A DNA stretch of 64,000 nucleotides from Homalodisca vitripennis. Lineage: Eukaryota; Arthropoda; Insecta; Hemiptera; Cicadellidae. Both the position numbers and the translations under genes were made by a program. The notes beneath the pieces were generated by a model that saw nothing but the letters and a program-made list of their open reading frames with translations, made no database searches and was not told the DNA's origin. Positions 11,496 to 21,757 of the stretch are shown here, piece after piece. How positions within the stretch are numbered: the stretch's first letter is position 1; each line of letters starts with the position of its first letter. The stretch lies in the NCBI RefSeq assembly GCF_021130785.1, contig NC_060211.1, positions 27,203,001 through 27,267,000 of the forward strand, read 5' to 3'.

Positions 11496-12417
11496 CTAGC
11501 GGGCCCGGCGCGCTTTGCTGCGCATTTCAATAATTTTTTGCAAAAGTTGCCCGCGGCTTCGCACGCAATTTCCCGTTGAAAACAGTACACTATATTCACT
11601 TATTCTTTTTCTATCACATTCTAAACATTGCTGAGATAATTGATAGTCGTTCCATCGTGAGCCTCTTGGGCGTATTATGAAGGTATGTACCATATTCCTG
11701 CCTCTATCTAGCTGTTACCCACGGCTTCGCACGCAAATCTTAAGAACCGAAGTCCTTATATTACTTAGTAATTTTTTTTTTACTATAATAAATTTTAGAT
11801 TAAATTAGTTATATCTCCGATGCCACGATTGAGCTTGCTTTGTTGTCTCGATCGAGAGAATATGTACACACGGAGTTTTGAGAACCATACTTCTGTCAAA
11901 AAAAACAACTAAGGTTGATTTTATAACATTCTTTATATTTGTAGCCAACGTAAGATAGTAATTATGATATCTGCATTGCTCTTCTGATCAAGCATGAGCA
12001 TGGTTTATATTAAATAAATATTGCAGTTAAAGGTGAATTTTTACGTCAAATTTGAATTGTATTATCTGGATAGTAAAGTCTATGTTTAACAGTGATTGCA
12101 GAAACAGTTTAAACAAAATTTGTCGTTTCTCTTAAGCTTACTCTATGCTTTAAAACTATAAGTGTAATATATGTTTACAAAGAACAGCTGATTAAAATTT
12201 GAAAAGACGTTAACATATGTTTGCTGCAATGCATTTCTTATGGGTATTTCTGTAACCAGTGGGGCGGAATCCTGAATCGGGAAAGGGATGGGGCATAGCT
12301 TATAAACCTCCTCCGTGGAAAAATACATATACGTACAAATTTTCATCATGATCGGTCCAATAGTTCACGATTCCATAAAGGACAAAACATACAAACATTC
12401 ATTTTTATATATATAGA
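11496..12417 (-). mobile_element. Non-autonomous Helitron-like element with stacked terminators (H2)
   Basis: On the minus strand it starts TCTATATATATAAAAATGAA (complement ends at 12417) and ends GGGCCCGCTAG (plus CTAG at 11496-11499). Three successive terminator-like GC-rich stretches can be read towards that end: one followed by CTAG at 11708-11711, a second with GCGAAGCCGCGGGCAAC (about 11547-11565), and the outermost GCGCAGCAAAGCGC hairpin 10 nt before the final CTAG. The element is nearly identical to H3, with differences mostly in homopolymer length. No Rep/helicase ORF is present; the 65-aa ORF at 11496-11693 lies in the extended 3' part and is unassigned. Confidence 0.8.
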
Positions 12418-13345
12418 CTAGCGGGCCCGGCGCGCTTTGCTGCGCATTTCAATAATTTTTTTGCAAAAGTTGCCCGCGGCTTCGCACGCAATTTCCCGTT
12501 GAAAACAGTACACTATATTCACTTATTCTTTTTCTATCACATTCTAAACATTGCTGAGATAATTGATAGTCGTTCCATCGTGAGCCTCTTGGGCGTATTA
12601 TGAAGGTATGTACCATATTCCTGCCTCTATCTAGCTGTTACCCACGGCTTCGCACGCAAATCTTAAGAACCGAAGTCCCTTATATTACTTAGTAAATTTT
12701 TTTTTTACTATAATAAATTTTAGATTAAATTAGTTATATCTCCGATGCCACGATTGAGCTTGCTTTGTTGTCTCGATCGAGAGAATATGTACACACGGAG
12801 TTTTGAGAACCATACTTCTGTCAAAAAAAACAACTAAGGTTGATTTTTATAACATTCTTTATATTTGTAGCCAACGTAAGATAGTAATTATGATATCTGC
12901 ATTACTCTTCTGATCAAGCATGAGCATGGTTTATATTAAATAAATATTGCAGTTAAAGGTGAATTTTTACGTCAAATTTGAATTGTATTATCTGGATAGT
13001 AAAGTCTATGTTTAACAGTGATTGCAAAAAAACAGTTTAAACAAAATTTGTCGTTTCTCTTAAGCTTACTCTATGCTTTAAAACTATAAGTGTAATATAT
13101 GTTTACAAAGAACAGCTGATTAAAAATTTGAAAAGACGTTAACATATGTTTGCTGCAATGCATTTCTTATGGGTATTTCTGTAACCAGTGGGGCGGAATC
13201 CTGAATCGGGAAAGGGATGGGCATAGCTTATAAACCTTCTCCGTGGAAAAATACATATACGTACAAATTTTTCATCATGATCGGTCCAATAGTTCACGAT
13301 TCCATAAAGGACAAACATACAAACATTCATTTTTATATATATAGA
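12418..13345 (-). mobile_element. Non-autonomous Helitron-like element, tandem partner of H2 (H3)
   Basis: It is a near-identical copy of H2 (928 against 922 bp). On the minus strand its CTAG end (plus 12418-12421) is followed directly by the TC start of H2, so the two form a seamless head-to-tail dimer. Its own TC start (13344-13345) is preceded by A, as expected for insertion between A and T. Like H2 it holds an internal older terminator with CTAG at 12631-12634. A head-to-tail dimer with no intervening base is what rolling-circle transposition can produce. Confidence 0.82.
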
Positions 13346-13777
13346 TTATTGATCATTGGTGCAATCTGAATTTAGAATTAGGCAATGACGTCTTCTATGC
13401 AACCTGCATTACACTACTGATCAAGCACTTTACAATAAAAATTTTCTAAATTTTAAATGTAAACAAATGTTTTTGCCTCTTTGATGAACTTCAGCTGAAA
13501 GTATTAACAGCTGTTAAGTATCAGTTCGCTTTGTATTATGTCTCGTAGCGCAGTCTGTCGGATCCAATATAAAAACACTCTAACATCAACAACGATTTAT
13601 AATTAAAAAATTAATTAAATAAACTATTTAAATTGGACCAAATTTACTCTAGTATGTATGCCTATGTTACTTCCAGGAACGTGTAGAATCACTGTACAAA
13701 ATTTCACGATGTTTCGTGCATTGGTTCCAGAGTTATAACGGAACATACAAACAAACATTCGCATTTATATATATAGA
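13346..13777 (-). mobile_element. Helitron-like 5' end fragment (H4)
   Basis: On the minus strand the right end reads A / TCTATATATATAAATGCGAA (TC at 13776-13777), followed by GTTTGTTTGTATGTTCCG and GGAACCAATGCACGAAA-type sequence, a variant of the H1-H3 start. I see no CTAG terminator before H3, so only the constant 5' part is certain. The left boundary is arbitrary; the rest may lie beyond the H1-H3 cluster or be lost. Confidence 0.55.
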
Positions 13778-14539
13778 TTTACGAAATGCTATTTATGTTC
13801 TTTATTTCAATTGATAAAATAATGTACGACACGCTCTTATAACTAATCCATCTCTCTTATAACTTGTTGCATATCAGAATTAAATATTTATAGATAATAC
13901 GTCTTGCTATAAGTTCCATTTTTAAATCCATTGCTGTTGTACAAACTTTTATAATACCAATTTTGGAGACTTCGACAATACATTTTTGTAGATTGATTAG
14001 CTAGACAAAACAAAGTGTTTTAGAGTTTCATTTTCCCATTACTATAATTACCTATAGTAAATACATATATGAATAAAACTGTGAATTTTATTCCTACATT
14101 GGCTTATGAATATTAAAATTATGGTTTAATTGTTATAGGATTTATAGTGGTTTTACAAGTCACCTATACCAAACACTTCTAATTAATTACAAGACGACAT
14201 TTCGCAAAACTGTCACAAATTTATACTGTTACAAGACAGAGTATTGCTGATAAAAATGCAGACTTTATCCAATGACCAGAATAGACTGTCGGTGAGAACT
14301 TGGACAGTCAAAATGGTGCAGTTAACAAACATCGTAAATTCAACTTTCCAAACTATTGACAGGTGAATTCATGTATACTCTTGGGTTTTAGTTTGCTCTC
14401 GGATATAGCACTTTGGAGTTGTTTTTGAGTATAACGTTCAAGTCCATAGTTTATTCCATTATCTCTGTATACAACCGCCTCTCTCACTCACTCACTAATC
14501 ACTGTTCTCCAACATTTAAAAGTTGGCACTCGAATGCCT
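13778..14539. other. AT-rich unique sequence, nothing recognised
   Basis: No gene or repeat recognised in this stretch. Confidence 0.5.
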
Positions 14540-15240
14540 CATGATTTAATAGACAAACCTCGGCATTTCGGCAAATGTCAAACATCCATAGGGGTTTAAA
14601 TGGGGTGCAAACCCCAGAACAAATAAATTTTGTTTCGTAACTTCTCGATGTACTAGAAAGAAGAAATTTGGCACACAAGTATCTTATCCTCTTAAAAGAC
14701 AAATAAAAGTAGTCATGAAGATCAATGATCCATAGGGCTTAGATGTTGTTGCAACCCCTAGAAGAAATATTTTGTTTTAAACATCCTGCTGTCCTGAAAA
14801 GGTGTAATTTTACACACGTGTGTATTATGTTCTCGTCAGACTACTGGTACCTGAATACTTTCACTCGGAAGTACATTATAATGGAGGGGAGTAGTCACTT
14901 TGTCACGAAACTAGATTTTACAAACCAACTTTATATACACTTGCATAATCAGACAAAGATGCAAACTCTACTGCGGTGCCAGAAGTGCATTATAATGACC
15001 AAAAGTGGGTGCTTTGTGACCTAAGAAGACTTCAGGCCTATGTATATATTTTTATTTTAATGGGGCAACAATGCAATGCAACTAACCACCAGAAGTACCT
15101 TAAACTGAACATAGATTATAATTACCAGAAGTAGATACTATTGATTGAAGATGACATTTTAGGCCAATGTATGTACTCGTATATATTTTCTTGGTCGGGA
15201 CAACAATGCAAAAGCAACTAAGAAAACAAAATTATCCTAA
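14540..15240 (+). repeat. Old repeat related to the large array family
   Basis: Two diverged ~200-bp blocks each contain a CATCCATAGGGG / GATCCATAGGGC start followed by GCAACCCCTAGAA-like sequence. At about 14650-14685, CTAGAAAGAAGAAATTTGGC plus ACACAAGTATC resembles the minus-strand 5' region of the array units (CTAGAAACTTGAAATTTGGC plus ACGCAGGTACC). This suggests an ancient, plus-oriented relative. The ORFs across it (14499-14702 minus, 14743-15024 plus) have no recognisable product. Confidence 0.4.
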
Positions 15241-15348
15241 TGACATCTGAAAATAAACTATTTCTACTTCAAAATATGACATTTTACTATAATATGTGTT
15301 GCGCACTCTCGTATAAACGTGAGATGCTTCAATTTCTCATCATTTACT

Positions 15349-15447
15349 CCCCCCCCACCCCCCCCCCCCCCCACCCCCCCCCCCCCCCACCCCCCCCCCC
15401 CCCCACCCCCCCCCCCCCCCACCCCCCCCCCCCCCCACCCCCCCCCC
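15349..15447. repeat. C-tract with single A every 16 bp
   Basis: The tract is C only, except for A at 15357, 15373, 15389, 15405, 15421 and 15437, i.e. an exact (C15A) unit. The minus strand is G-rich with the potential to form G-quadruplexes. The proline/histidine and glycine ORFs over it are artefacts of composition. Confidence 0.95.
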
Positions 15448-16108
15448 AATAGTGCTACAAGGTAATAGTCATAGTACCACAACGTACTAGTCATAGTACC
15501 ACAAGGTACTCGTCATAGTACTACAAGGTACTAGTCATAATACTACAAGATACTAGTCATAGTACTACAAGGTAATAGTCATAGTGCTACAAGGTAATAG
15601 TCATGTACCACAAGGTACTAGTCATAGTGCTACAATGTACTAGCCATAGTACCACAAGGTACTAGTCATACTACCACAAGGTACTAGTCATAGTACTACA
15701 AGGTACTAGTCATAGTGCTACAAGGTACTAGTCATACTACCACAAGGTACTAGTCATAGTACTAAAAGGTACTAGTCATAGTGCTACAAGGTACTAGTCA
15801 TTAGTGCTACAAGGTACTACTAGTCATAGTACCACAAGGTACTCGTCATAGTGCTACAAGGTAATAGTCATAGTACCACAAGGTACTAGTCATAGTACGA
15901 CAAGGTACTCGTCATAGTGCTACAAGGTACTAGTCATAGTGCTACAAGGTACTAGTCATAGTGCTACAAGGTAACTAGTCATAGTGCTACAAGGTACTAG
16001 TCATAGTGCTACAAGGTACTAGTCATAGTGCTACAAGGTACTAGTCATAGTACTACAAGGTACTAGTCATAGTGCTACAAGGTACTAGTAATAGTGCTAC
16101 AATCATTA
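15448..16108. repeat. 22-bp minisatellite, about 30 copies
   Basis: The monomer is CATAGTGCTACAAGGTACTAGT with variants in the GTGCTAC segment (GTACCAC, GTACTAC) and in ACTAG (AATAG, ACTCG). The more uniform copies lie in the right half, the more variable at the left. It adjoins the C15A tract directly. There is no coding potential. Confidence 0.95.
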
Positions 16109-18001
16109 GTACTATAAAGTGTTGTTTGTGCATACCACTTGCCACAACCTATATTTAGTTGCCGTAATTGGATTTCTGAGAACGATTGACTTGAAGCAAA
16201 AAGTTATAAAGTGCTGTTATAACAATAACAACGGTTAACCTCAAGGAATATCGTACTAAGGTTTCATTTAATTGCAGAAAGAGCGTGTACATGGTTTGCT
16301 TCAACGATGACTACAAAGCTTATCTCCCCTACTGTATCTCTTTGTGCCTTGTTTGAGGTTCAAGCGATCCTTTTGTCTCTTCTTGCTTTCCTTAAATCTA
16401 ATTTGAATTTAAAGTAACAATTAATAATATAATTACAATTAATGCAAGAAATGGTGGAAGCCAAATTCAACGTGATGTAAGTGATATAATGTGAGTATTC
16501 TTTTCTAAAACTTACAAAACTAAATCATAATATTTATAAATACAAGTCACTCAGTAGTCATTTATGTTATGACAAATACGAGAGAATGAATAAGAACTTA
16601 AGTTCAAATCGTACCCAGACTAAATTACATTTATTATGCACATTGTTATTAGGCATAGTAATAAGAGATTTTACATTACTAAAAATAAAATTTATATTTA
16701 GAACCACAACTAAATGCGAAATGTCAATGGAAATTGAACTTTGAAATGGTATCAAGTAATGTAGCAATGTTATGAAATCTTTCACAAATCATTATATGAT
16801 TGAGTTATGAGTATCGCGAAGTCCAATAAAAAATGTTAATATATTAATCATCGTAAAATGTCATTTTCACCATGTCGCAATATTAATTAGACATACAATT
16901 AAGTAAAAAAAATAAAACAGATGCCGAACTTATAAGTAGCTAGGGGTTGAACATATCAGATATGACCTGTAGAGAATATTTACATATATATTGAAAGAGT
17001 TTACAGCAGTTTATGTGCTCCTGGACTGAGAGAGTTTTACGTGGCTGTATAATCTGGCTGTGTATTTACATTTTAAACACAACCTGACGGCCACTTTGCT
17101 CTTATGAACTGTTTCATAGCATGAAGATTGCGCACTGTATTTTTATAGGAGTAATCGCTATGAAAACAGATAGGTTGTATTTACAGACTTAAACTTTATA
17201 TTTCTAGTAAGAATGCAAGGTAGGAAGTAGGGGCACGGTTTGTACTGAACTTAGCCGAAATAGCCCCTATGATGACGTCAGTGCTTTTAACAGTTAAAAG
17301 TTACTATAGAGAGAAATCAGTTAACTGAGGTATATTTGACTTATTAATAGAATTATTGAAAGTTTTAATTTAATTCAGCGCGTTTTTATACTAATATATG
17401 GAGGGTTTAAAAGCAATTTGATCACCTAATCCATGACTTACACAAATTTATATCTTCCAAAATGCGAGACTTCATTTTAGCGACTTCAGTATAGAGATAG
17501 AGACTTCAGTTTACTGTTTTATTTTATTTTCATGTCCTTATTGGAAAATAATCTTTGTCTATGTACAGACCAAAGAGTTAGTCTTCGGATATCATTAGTA
17601 TGCGTATTCCATATTAATTACGCTCACGTTTTCTCTGACAACTACATGCGCATTTTAAGTATAAAAACTACCTTTTAACAACCCGTCTTTTTACACCCAT
17701 AACTGTTTTCTCATATTATTGCTTACACAATATTTATTACAGCGCCTATGTGTATCACATATTACAGGTGGTGACGAAATAATATAAAAGGTATTCAACT
17801 GGTTATGTGAATGGACTTTTTTTAGCGAGACAAGTCTATACCTTGTGCAAAGTTTGTGGACTTTATAGTAAACCTAATTTAAGATTACTTTTAGATAGGA
17901 TTATAGCGTCTATGTGTTTATATTTAAACCTTATTAATGATTGTATTAAATCGCTGTTGATGTACCGTTTATTGAAAAGTGGCATTTATGTTTAAAGAAT
18001 T
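16109..18001. other. AT-rich unique sequence, no gene recognised
   Basis: Only short ORFs with no recognisable motif (16567-16785 minus; 17807-17995 plus). No repeat or RNA gene seen. Confidence 0.5.
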
Positions 18002-18500
18002 ATGATAGTTACTATAATGGTAAAGTCAGCAGGAATCACTTGGTCATTAGGAATCACTTGGATGGTTTATACCTTCAGGCTGAACCTACCACTGTGCACA
18101 GCAAAACCCGATGTGTCACTTAAGTCTGGGCAATCGTATGTGCAGATAAAGCGCATATGCACATCACTAACCACAAATGTAGAGATTCTGGCGTGCAAGG
18201 GTAATTCGATAGGTCTAGTCGATAACTGTTGGAGTTGGTGGAGTTCGTTCCCTAAGAGTAAGATTCTTCCTAGCCTCAAAATAAGGGTATACCACCTCCT
18301 GCCTGCTATGACTGGAGAGGCTGGTTCATAGATGGACTGCTCTTCTTTCGAGGGGACGTGACTTGATTAGTGCCCTAATTTCTTTCTAATGGATCTCCAT
18401 AGGAGGCGCCCCTACCCGCAACCTTACCCATCCAATATATCCTGTCACTCCGGAAATATTGCAGAGATCATTGTTGGACTAGGTGCAATTTACAAGCTTA
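18002..18500. other. Less AT-rich segment, possible repeat remnant, unidentified
   Basis: This 500-bp stretch is clearly richer in G+C than its surroundings and is open on the plus strand for 109 codons (18002-18331) and on the minus strand for 70. The 18035-18063 part holds a short direct repeat of GGAATCACTTGG. Neither translation resembles a protein I know. It could be a retrotransposon 3' fragment or an exon, but I cannot support either. Confidence 0.25.
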
Positions 18501-18593
18501 TTGCCTTTAGAAAATAATTGTAATGGTAAGAAACCAAAAATAAAAACTCTTACAAACGCCACACCACATGTCGCAAAACAGGCTTCCCTGAGG

Positions 18594-18920
18594 CTGCATG
18601 CAAAATTTCAACCTTTTTACTATATTACTTGAGTTACTGTGTCGTATGATTACACATGTATACATATTGTATTTTACACATTGTATAGGTACGAATTTTT
18701 ATCGTTGCCACCATGGTTACCCATAAAACCAATGTAAAAATGTTGTCTAGCTAAATTCTTTGCATTGACGTGCACCATCTTCAAAATTGATATTGCTTGT
18801 ATAAAGTGAGCCAGTTAGTCCGTTCTCAAGATATCGTGCGGATAGACAGAGTAAAATTAAAAATTCTCTAGATTTTCGAGTGAATATGTCTTGCTAACGC
18901 TTAGTTTAATTATTGTATAA
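18594..18920 (+). repeat. Dispersed repeat, copy B (old, diverged)
   Basis: It resembles 2690-3040 block by block: TGCAAAATTTCAAC at the left, CCCATAAAACCAATGTAAAA in the middle, CATCTTCAAAATTGATATTG, then GGATAGACAGA and a GCTAACGCTTAG end. Divergence is high, so both copies are old. Confidence 0.5.
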
Positions 18921-19558
18921 AGTTCCATGCAACATTTAAAGTCTACAAGGAAGTATTTCTGTACATATTCTGAGGATAGGTAGACTACGAACAGGCTCAG
19001 TCACCTGATTTTGGCATTCTGTAGAAATTTCAAGCTAATAGTTTCATTCCCTCTTGGAAAATACAACGGAAAAAATACAAGCAAGTAGACAGACATACGA
19101 TATATTTTGCAAGGATCATAAGGAAAATATAAAAACTTTCAAGTTTATATATTCAAAGAATAGTTAGGCAGTTATATTTTTCTTGGTACAAAAATAGTCT
19201 AAAGGTACCCAGTTAATAAATACTTTATGCCTTTGCTTGCTGAAATGGGTCACCATAATCTAATACATAGAGCAATGGGACTTGCTCCCCAAACTAATAC
19301 CTCGGGCAAGTAGTTTGCAGTAATCTGTAGTTGTAGATGGGCGGACCTAATGCAATTTTGTAACCACAACAGCAGCCCAGCTAATCACTGCTATGTAACT
19401 CATCTGTGATATCGTTATACTCTATCTTCTGTACTATTCTACTATACCGTAGTACTATTGTACTATACTATCTTCTGGATGTTTTGACTCACTGCTATAT
19501 AATAAAGAATAATTAAGCTCACGCAGAATGTATTCTGTTCAATTTAATAAAGGTTTCT
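18921..19558. other. AT-rich spacer left of the mariner-like element
   Basis: There is no gene recognised. A segment at about 19010-19110 (GAAATTTCAAGCTAATAGTT and AGACAGACATACGATA) looks like another scrap of the dispersed repeat seen at 18594-18920. Confidence 0.4.
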
Positions 19559-19560
19559 TA

Positions 19561-19833
19561 TACAGGGTTAATAAAAAGTCTGGAGACCCCCCACTAATAT
19601 TGTAACGGCTCACACGAGAAAAACTAAACTCGCCACACATTTATGTTATATTATGAGGTACTTTTTGGGCGTAATTAGTGCTTCATTCACAAACCCAAAA
19701 TGGGGGATTTTGGGGGCAGCTCAAAAATTTTAAATGTAAAAGCCCCATCAAGTGACCTGTCATTTTCAAGCCCCTGATAAAAGAAAACAAACAACGCAAA
19801 CTAGAGGTCTCTATCTTAACCCAGTAAAAAATT
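19561..19833 (+). repeat. Left terminal inverted repeat of the mariner-like element
   Basis: It pairs with 21483-21755. Visible differences are one C in the C6/C7 run, one A in an AAAA/AAA run, and a G/T difference near 19762. The arm includes the last codons and stop (19811-19813) of the transposase reading frame, so the terminal repeat and the coding end overlap. Confidence 0.93.
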
Positions 19834-20875
19834 GCTTCCCCTCAGCGGCTTGACAATGCGCTAGTGTGGTGTAAACATGTGATACAACTCGCTGCAATGT
19901 TTGTTGAGGAATCCCATGTATTTCCTGTACAACTCGATTTCTCAGATCATCAATATCTCGTGGCTTTGTTTTGTACACTCTGTCCTTTGACATAACCCCA
20001 CATGAAGTAGTCAAGTGGTGACAGGTCTGGTGATCTGGCGGGCCACTCAATAAAACCCACGTCTACCTATCCATCGATTTGGGAAAACATTATCCAAGTA
20101 GTGGCGGACTTGCCGGCTATAATGGGGAGGTGCTTCGTCTTTTTGGAACCAAACTTGTTCAAAATAATCTCTGGATGCCTGGATTGCTGGAATGATTTGT
20201 TGTTGGAGCATACCTAAGTACACATCACCAGTAAGGTTCCCTTCAATGAAGAATGGTCCAATAATTTGTCCTCCCATCATACCTACCCAAACGTTAATTT
20301 TTTCGGGATGTTGAGTGTGTTGTTCTTGCACCCAGTAAGGATTAACATCACTCCAAAGACGAGAATTGTGTCTATTTACTTCCCCGTTTAGCATGAAGGT
20401 TGCTTCGTCACTGAATACAATATTATTTAAGTTTAATGTCTGGTTATCTATTTTGCTCATCATTTCATCACAATATTGTACCCTTCGATCGAATTCATCT
20501 TCGTTCAGCTCGTGTACAAGATGAATTTTGTATGGCTTGTATTTATTTTCATGTAAAATCTTACAAACAGACCCCTGAGAAATCCCCACTTCTCTTGACA
20601 AAGCAGTTGTTGACACATGCGGGTTTTCAACAACAGACATCAACACCTCCAGACAATGGTCTTCAGTTCTTGCTGATCTCGGTCTTCCAGACATTCTTCA
20701 CTGAGCCTGTTTCTTCAAAACGTTTAATTGTTTTTTCAACAGCAGATTTTGATATAGGGTTTCTATGAGGAAATGTTTCATTAAATAAATGTCTCACTTG
20801 TTCATATGATCGAATTCTATCACCATATCCACGCATCATTAACAATGTAATACGTTCCTGTTCGCTTAGCTCCAT
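19811..20875 (-). pseudogene. Mariner-like DD41D transposase, three frameshifts
   Basis: The likely start is the ATG at 20873-20875, opening MELSEQERITLLMM, an N-terminal helix-turn-helix region. A GRPRSART linker precedes a second HTH (STTALSREVGISQGSVCKIL). The DDE/D catalytic core follows: first Asp in IVFSDEATF (codon 20407-20409), second in QKDEAPPHYS (20137-20139), third in SPDLSPLDYF (20010-20012). The last two are 41 residues apart once the frame is followed, the spacing reported for rosa-type mariner-like elements. Breaks: a frame change near 20685, an extra T in the TTTT run near 20052, and an extra G near 19988. Full length would be about 353 residues, normal for the family. The enzyme would cut and paste its own DNA at TA. 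The stop lies in the left TIR. Confidence 0.9.
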
Positions 20876-21117
20876 GATAAAATTAAGGAATAATGTGAAT
20901 GAAGTGAGTACGGCAAGACACCGATGGTATTGAAAACATGAAACAATGATAAGTCTATTGTACAACAGATAATTTGGGACAAACTCCATAACTAGTGGAA
21001 TGTAGTCCTCCTGCAGTTAGGAATTCCCAATATTTCTTTAAACTTTTGTTATTTGCTAGGTTTGATATTTAAACCCATACTTCGTTTTGAGATTGTTTTG
21101 CCTTTTAATACCTAACA

Positions 21118-21179
21118 AATGAGAGATCAACTGAGTGGTGCTTAAAAGTGACAGTTTTTAGCTGCCCCAAAAGTTAGTT
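21118..21179 (+). repeat. 62-bp subterminal direct repeat, copy 1
   Basis: It is identical or nearly so to 21366-21427, 248 bp away, and begins AATGAGAGATCAACTGAGTG. A diverged version of the same block can be aligned inside the right TIR from about 21553 (ATGAAAGGTCACTTGATG through GAGCTGCCCCCAAAAT). It lies upstream of the transposase start, between it and the right end. Confidence 0.88.
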
Positions 21180-21365
21180 GAACACTTCTTGTGAAACGTT
21201 AAGCTGGTAAGTAATGACAGAGTATCTGCTTAAAAAATACAAAACGATGTTATAAAATTCCTTATTAAATATCTTTTCTTTTCCTTTATAGGGAACAATA
21301 AAAAATAAGGGTTTCATTACAATTCTCCACTTTTCCTAGTTTGCACCTTTTATGAATATCTAAAA

Positions 21366-21427
21366 AATGAGAGATCAACTGAGTGGTGCTTAAAAGTGAC
21401 AGTTTTTAGCTGCCCCAAAAGTTAGTT
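21366..21427 (+). repeat. 62-bp subterminal direct repeat, copy 2
   Basis: It repeats 21118-21179, ending TTAGCTGCCCCAAAAGTTAG. Such iterated motifs upstream of a mariner transposase could be additional transposase-binding or promoter sites; that role is inference. Confidence 0.88.
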
Positions 21428-21482
21428 ATATTCCTATGTTGTAAGTAGTTTATTCTGGCTTATACAATTTTCAATTGGCAGT

Positions 21483-21755
21483 AATTTTTTACTGGGTTAA
21501 GATAGAGACCTCTAGTTTGCGTTGTTTGTTTTCTTTTATCAGGGGCTTGAAAATGAAAGGTCACTTGATGGGGCTTTACATTTAAAATTTTTGAGCTGCC
21601 CCCAAAATCCCCCATTTTGGGTTTGTGAATGAAGCACTAATTACGCCCAAAAAGTACCTCATAATATAACATAAATGTGTGGCGAGTTTAGTTTTTCTCG
21701 TGTGAGCCGTTACAATATTAGTGGGGGGGTCTCCAGACTTTTTATTAACCCTGTA
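21483..21755 (-). repeat. Right terminal inverted repeat of the mariner-like element
   Basis: It is the complement of 19561-19833 and ends AACCCTGTA followed by the TA duplication. Confidence 0.93.
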
Positions 21756-21757
21756 TA

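Larger units (their letters stand above)
19559..21757 (-). mobile_element. Mariner-like (IS630-Tc1-mariner) transposon with 273-bp TIRs and TA duplications
   Basis: The element is 19561-21755 (2,195 bp), flanked by TA on both sides (19559-19560 and 21756-21757). Both ends start TACAGGGTTAATAAAAAG. The inverted repeats are unusually long for a mariner (273 bp against the usual ~30 bp) and differ at only about three positions. The transposase is on the minus strand and is broken by three frameshifts. Between its start and the right TIR lie two 62-bp direct repeats. Nearly identical TIRs imply a recent insertion or conversion between arms. With its own transposase disrupted it would be non-autonomous, unless the frameshifts are sequencing errors. 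Confidence 0.93.

Noticed and set aside
15240..15494. Proline/histidine-rich (plus) and glycine-rich (minus) ORFs
   Set aside because: Both are products of the C15A tract.
18002..18331. 109-aa ORF in a less AT-rich segment as a gene or exon
   Set aside because: The translation has no recognisable domain, the opposite strand is also open, and no splice-linked partner exon could be seen.
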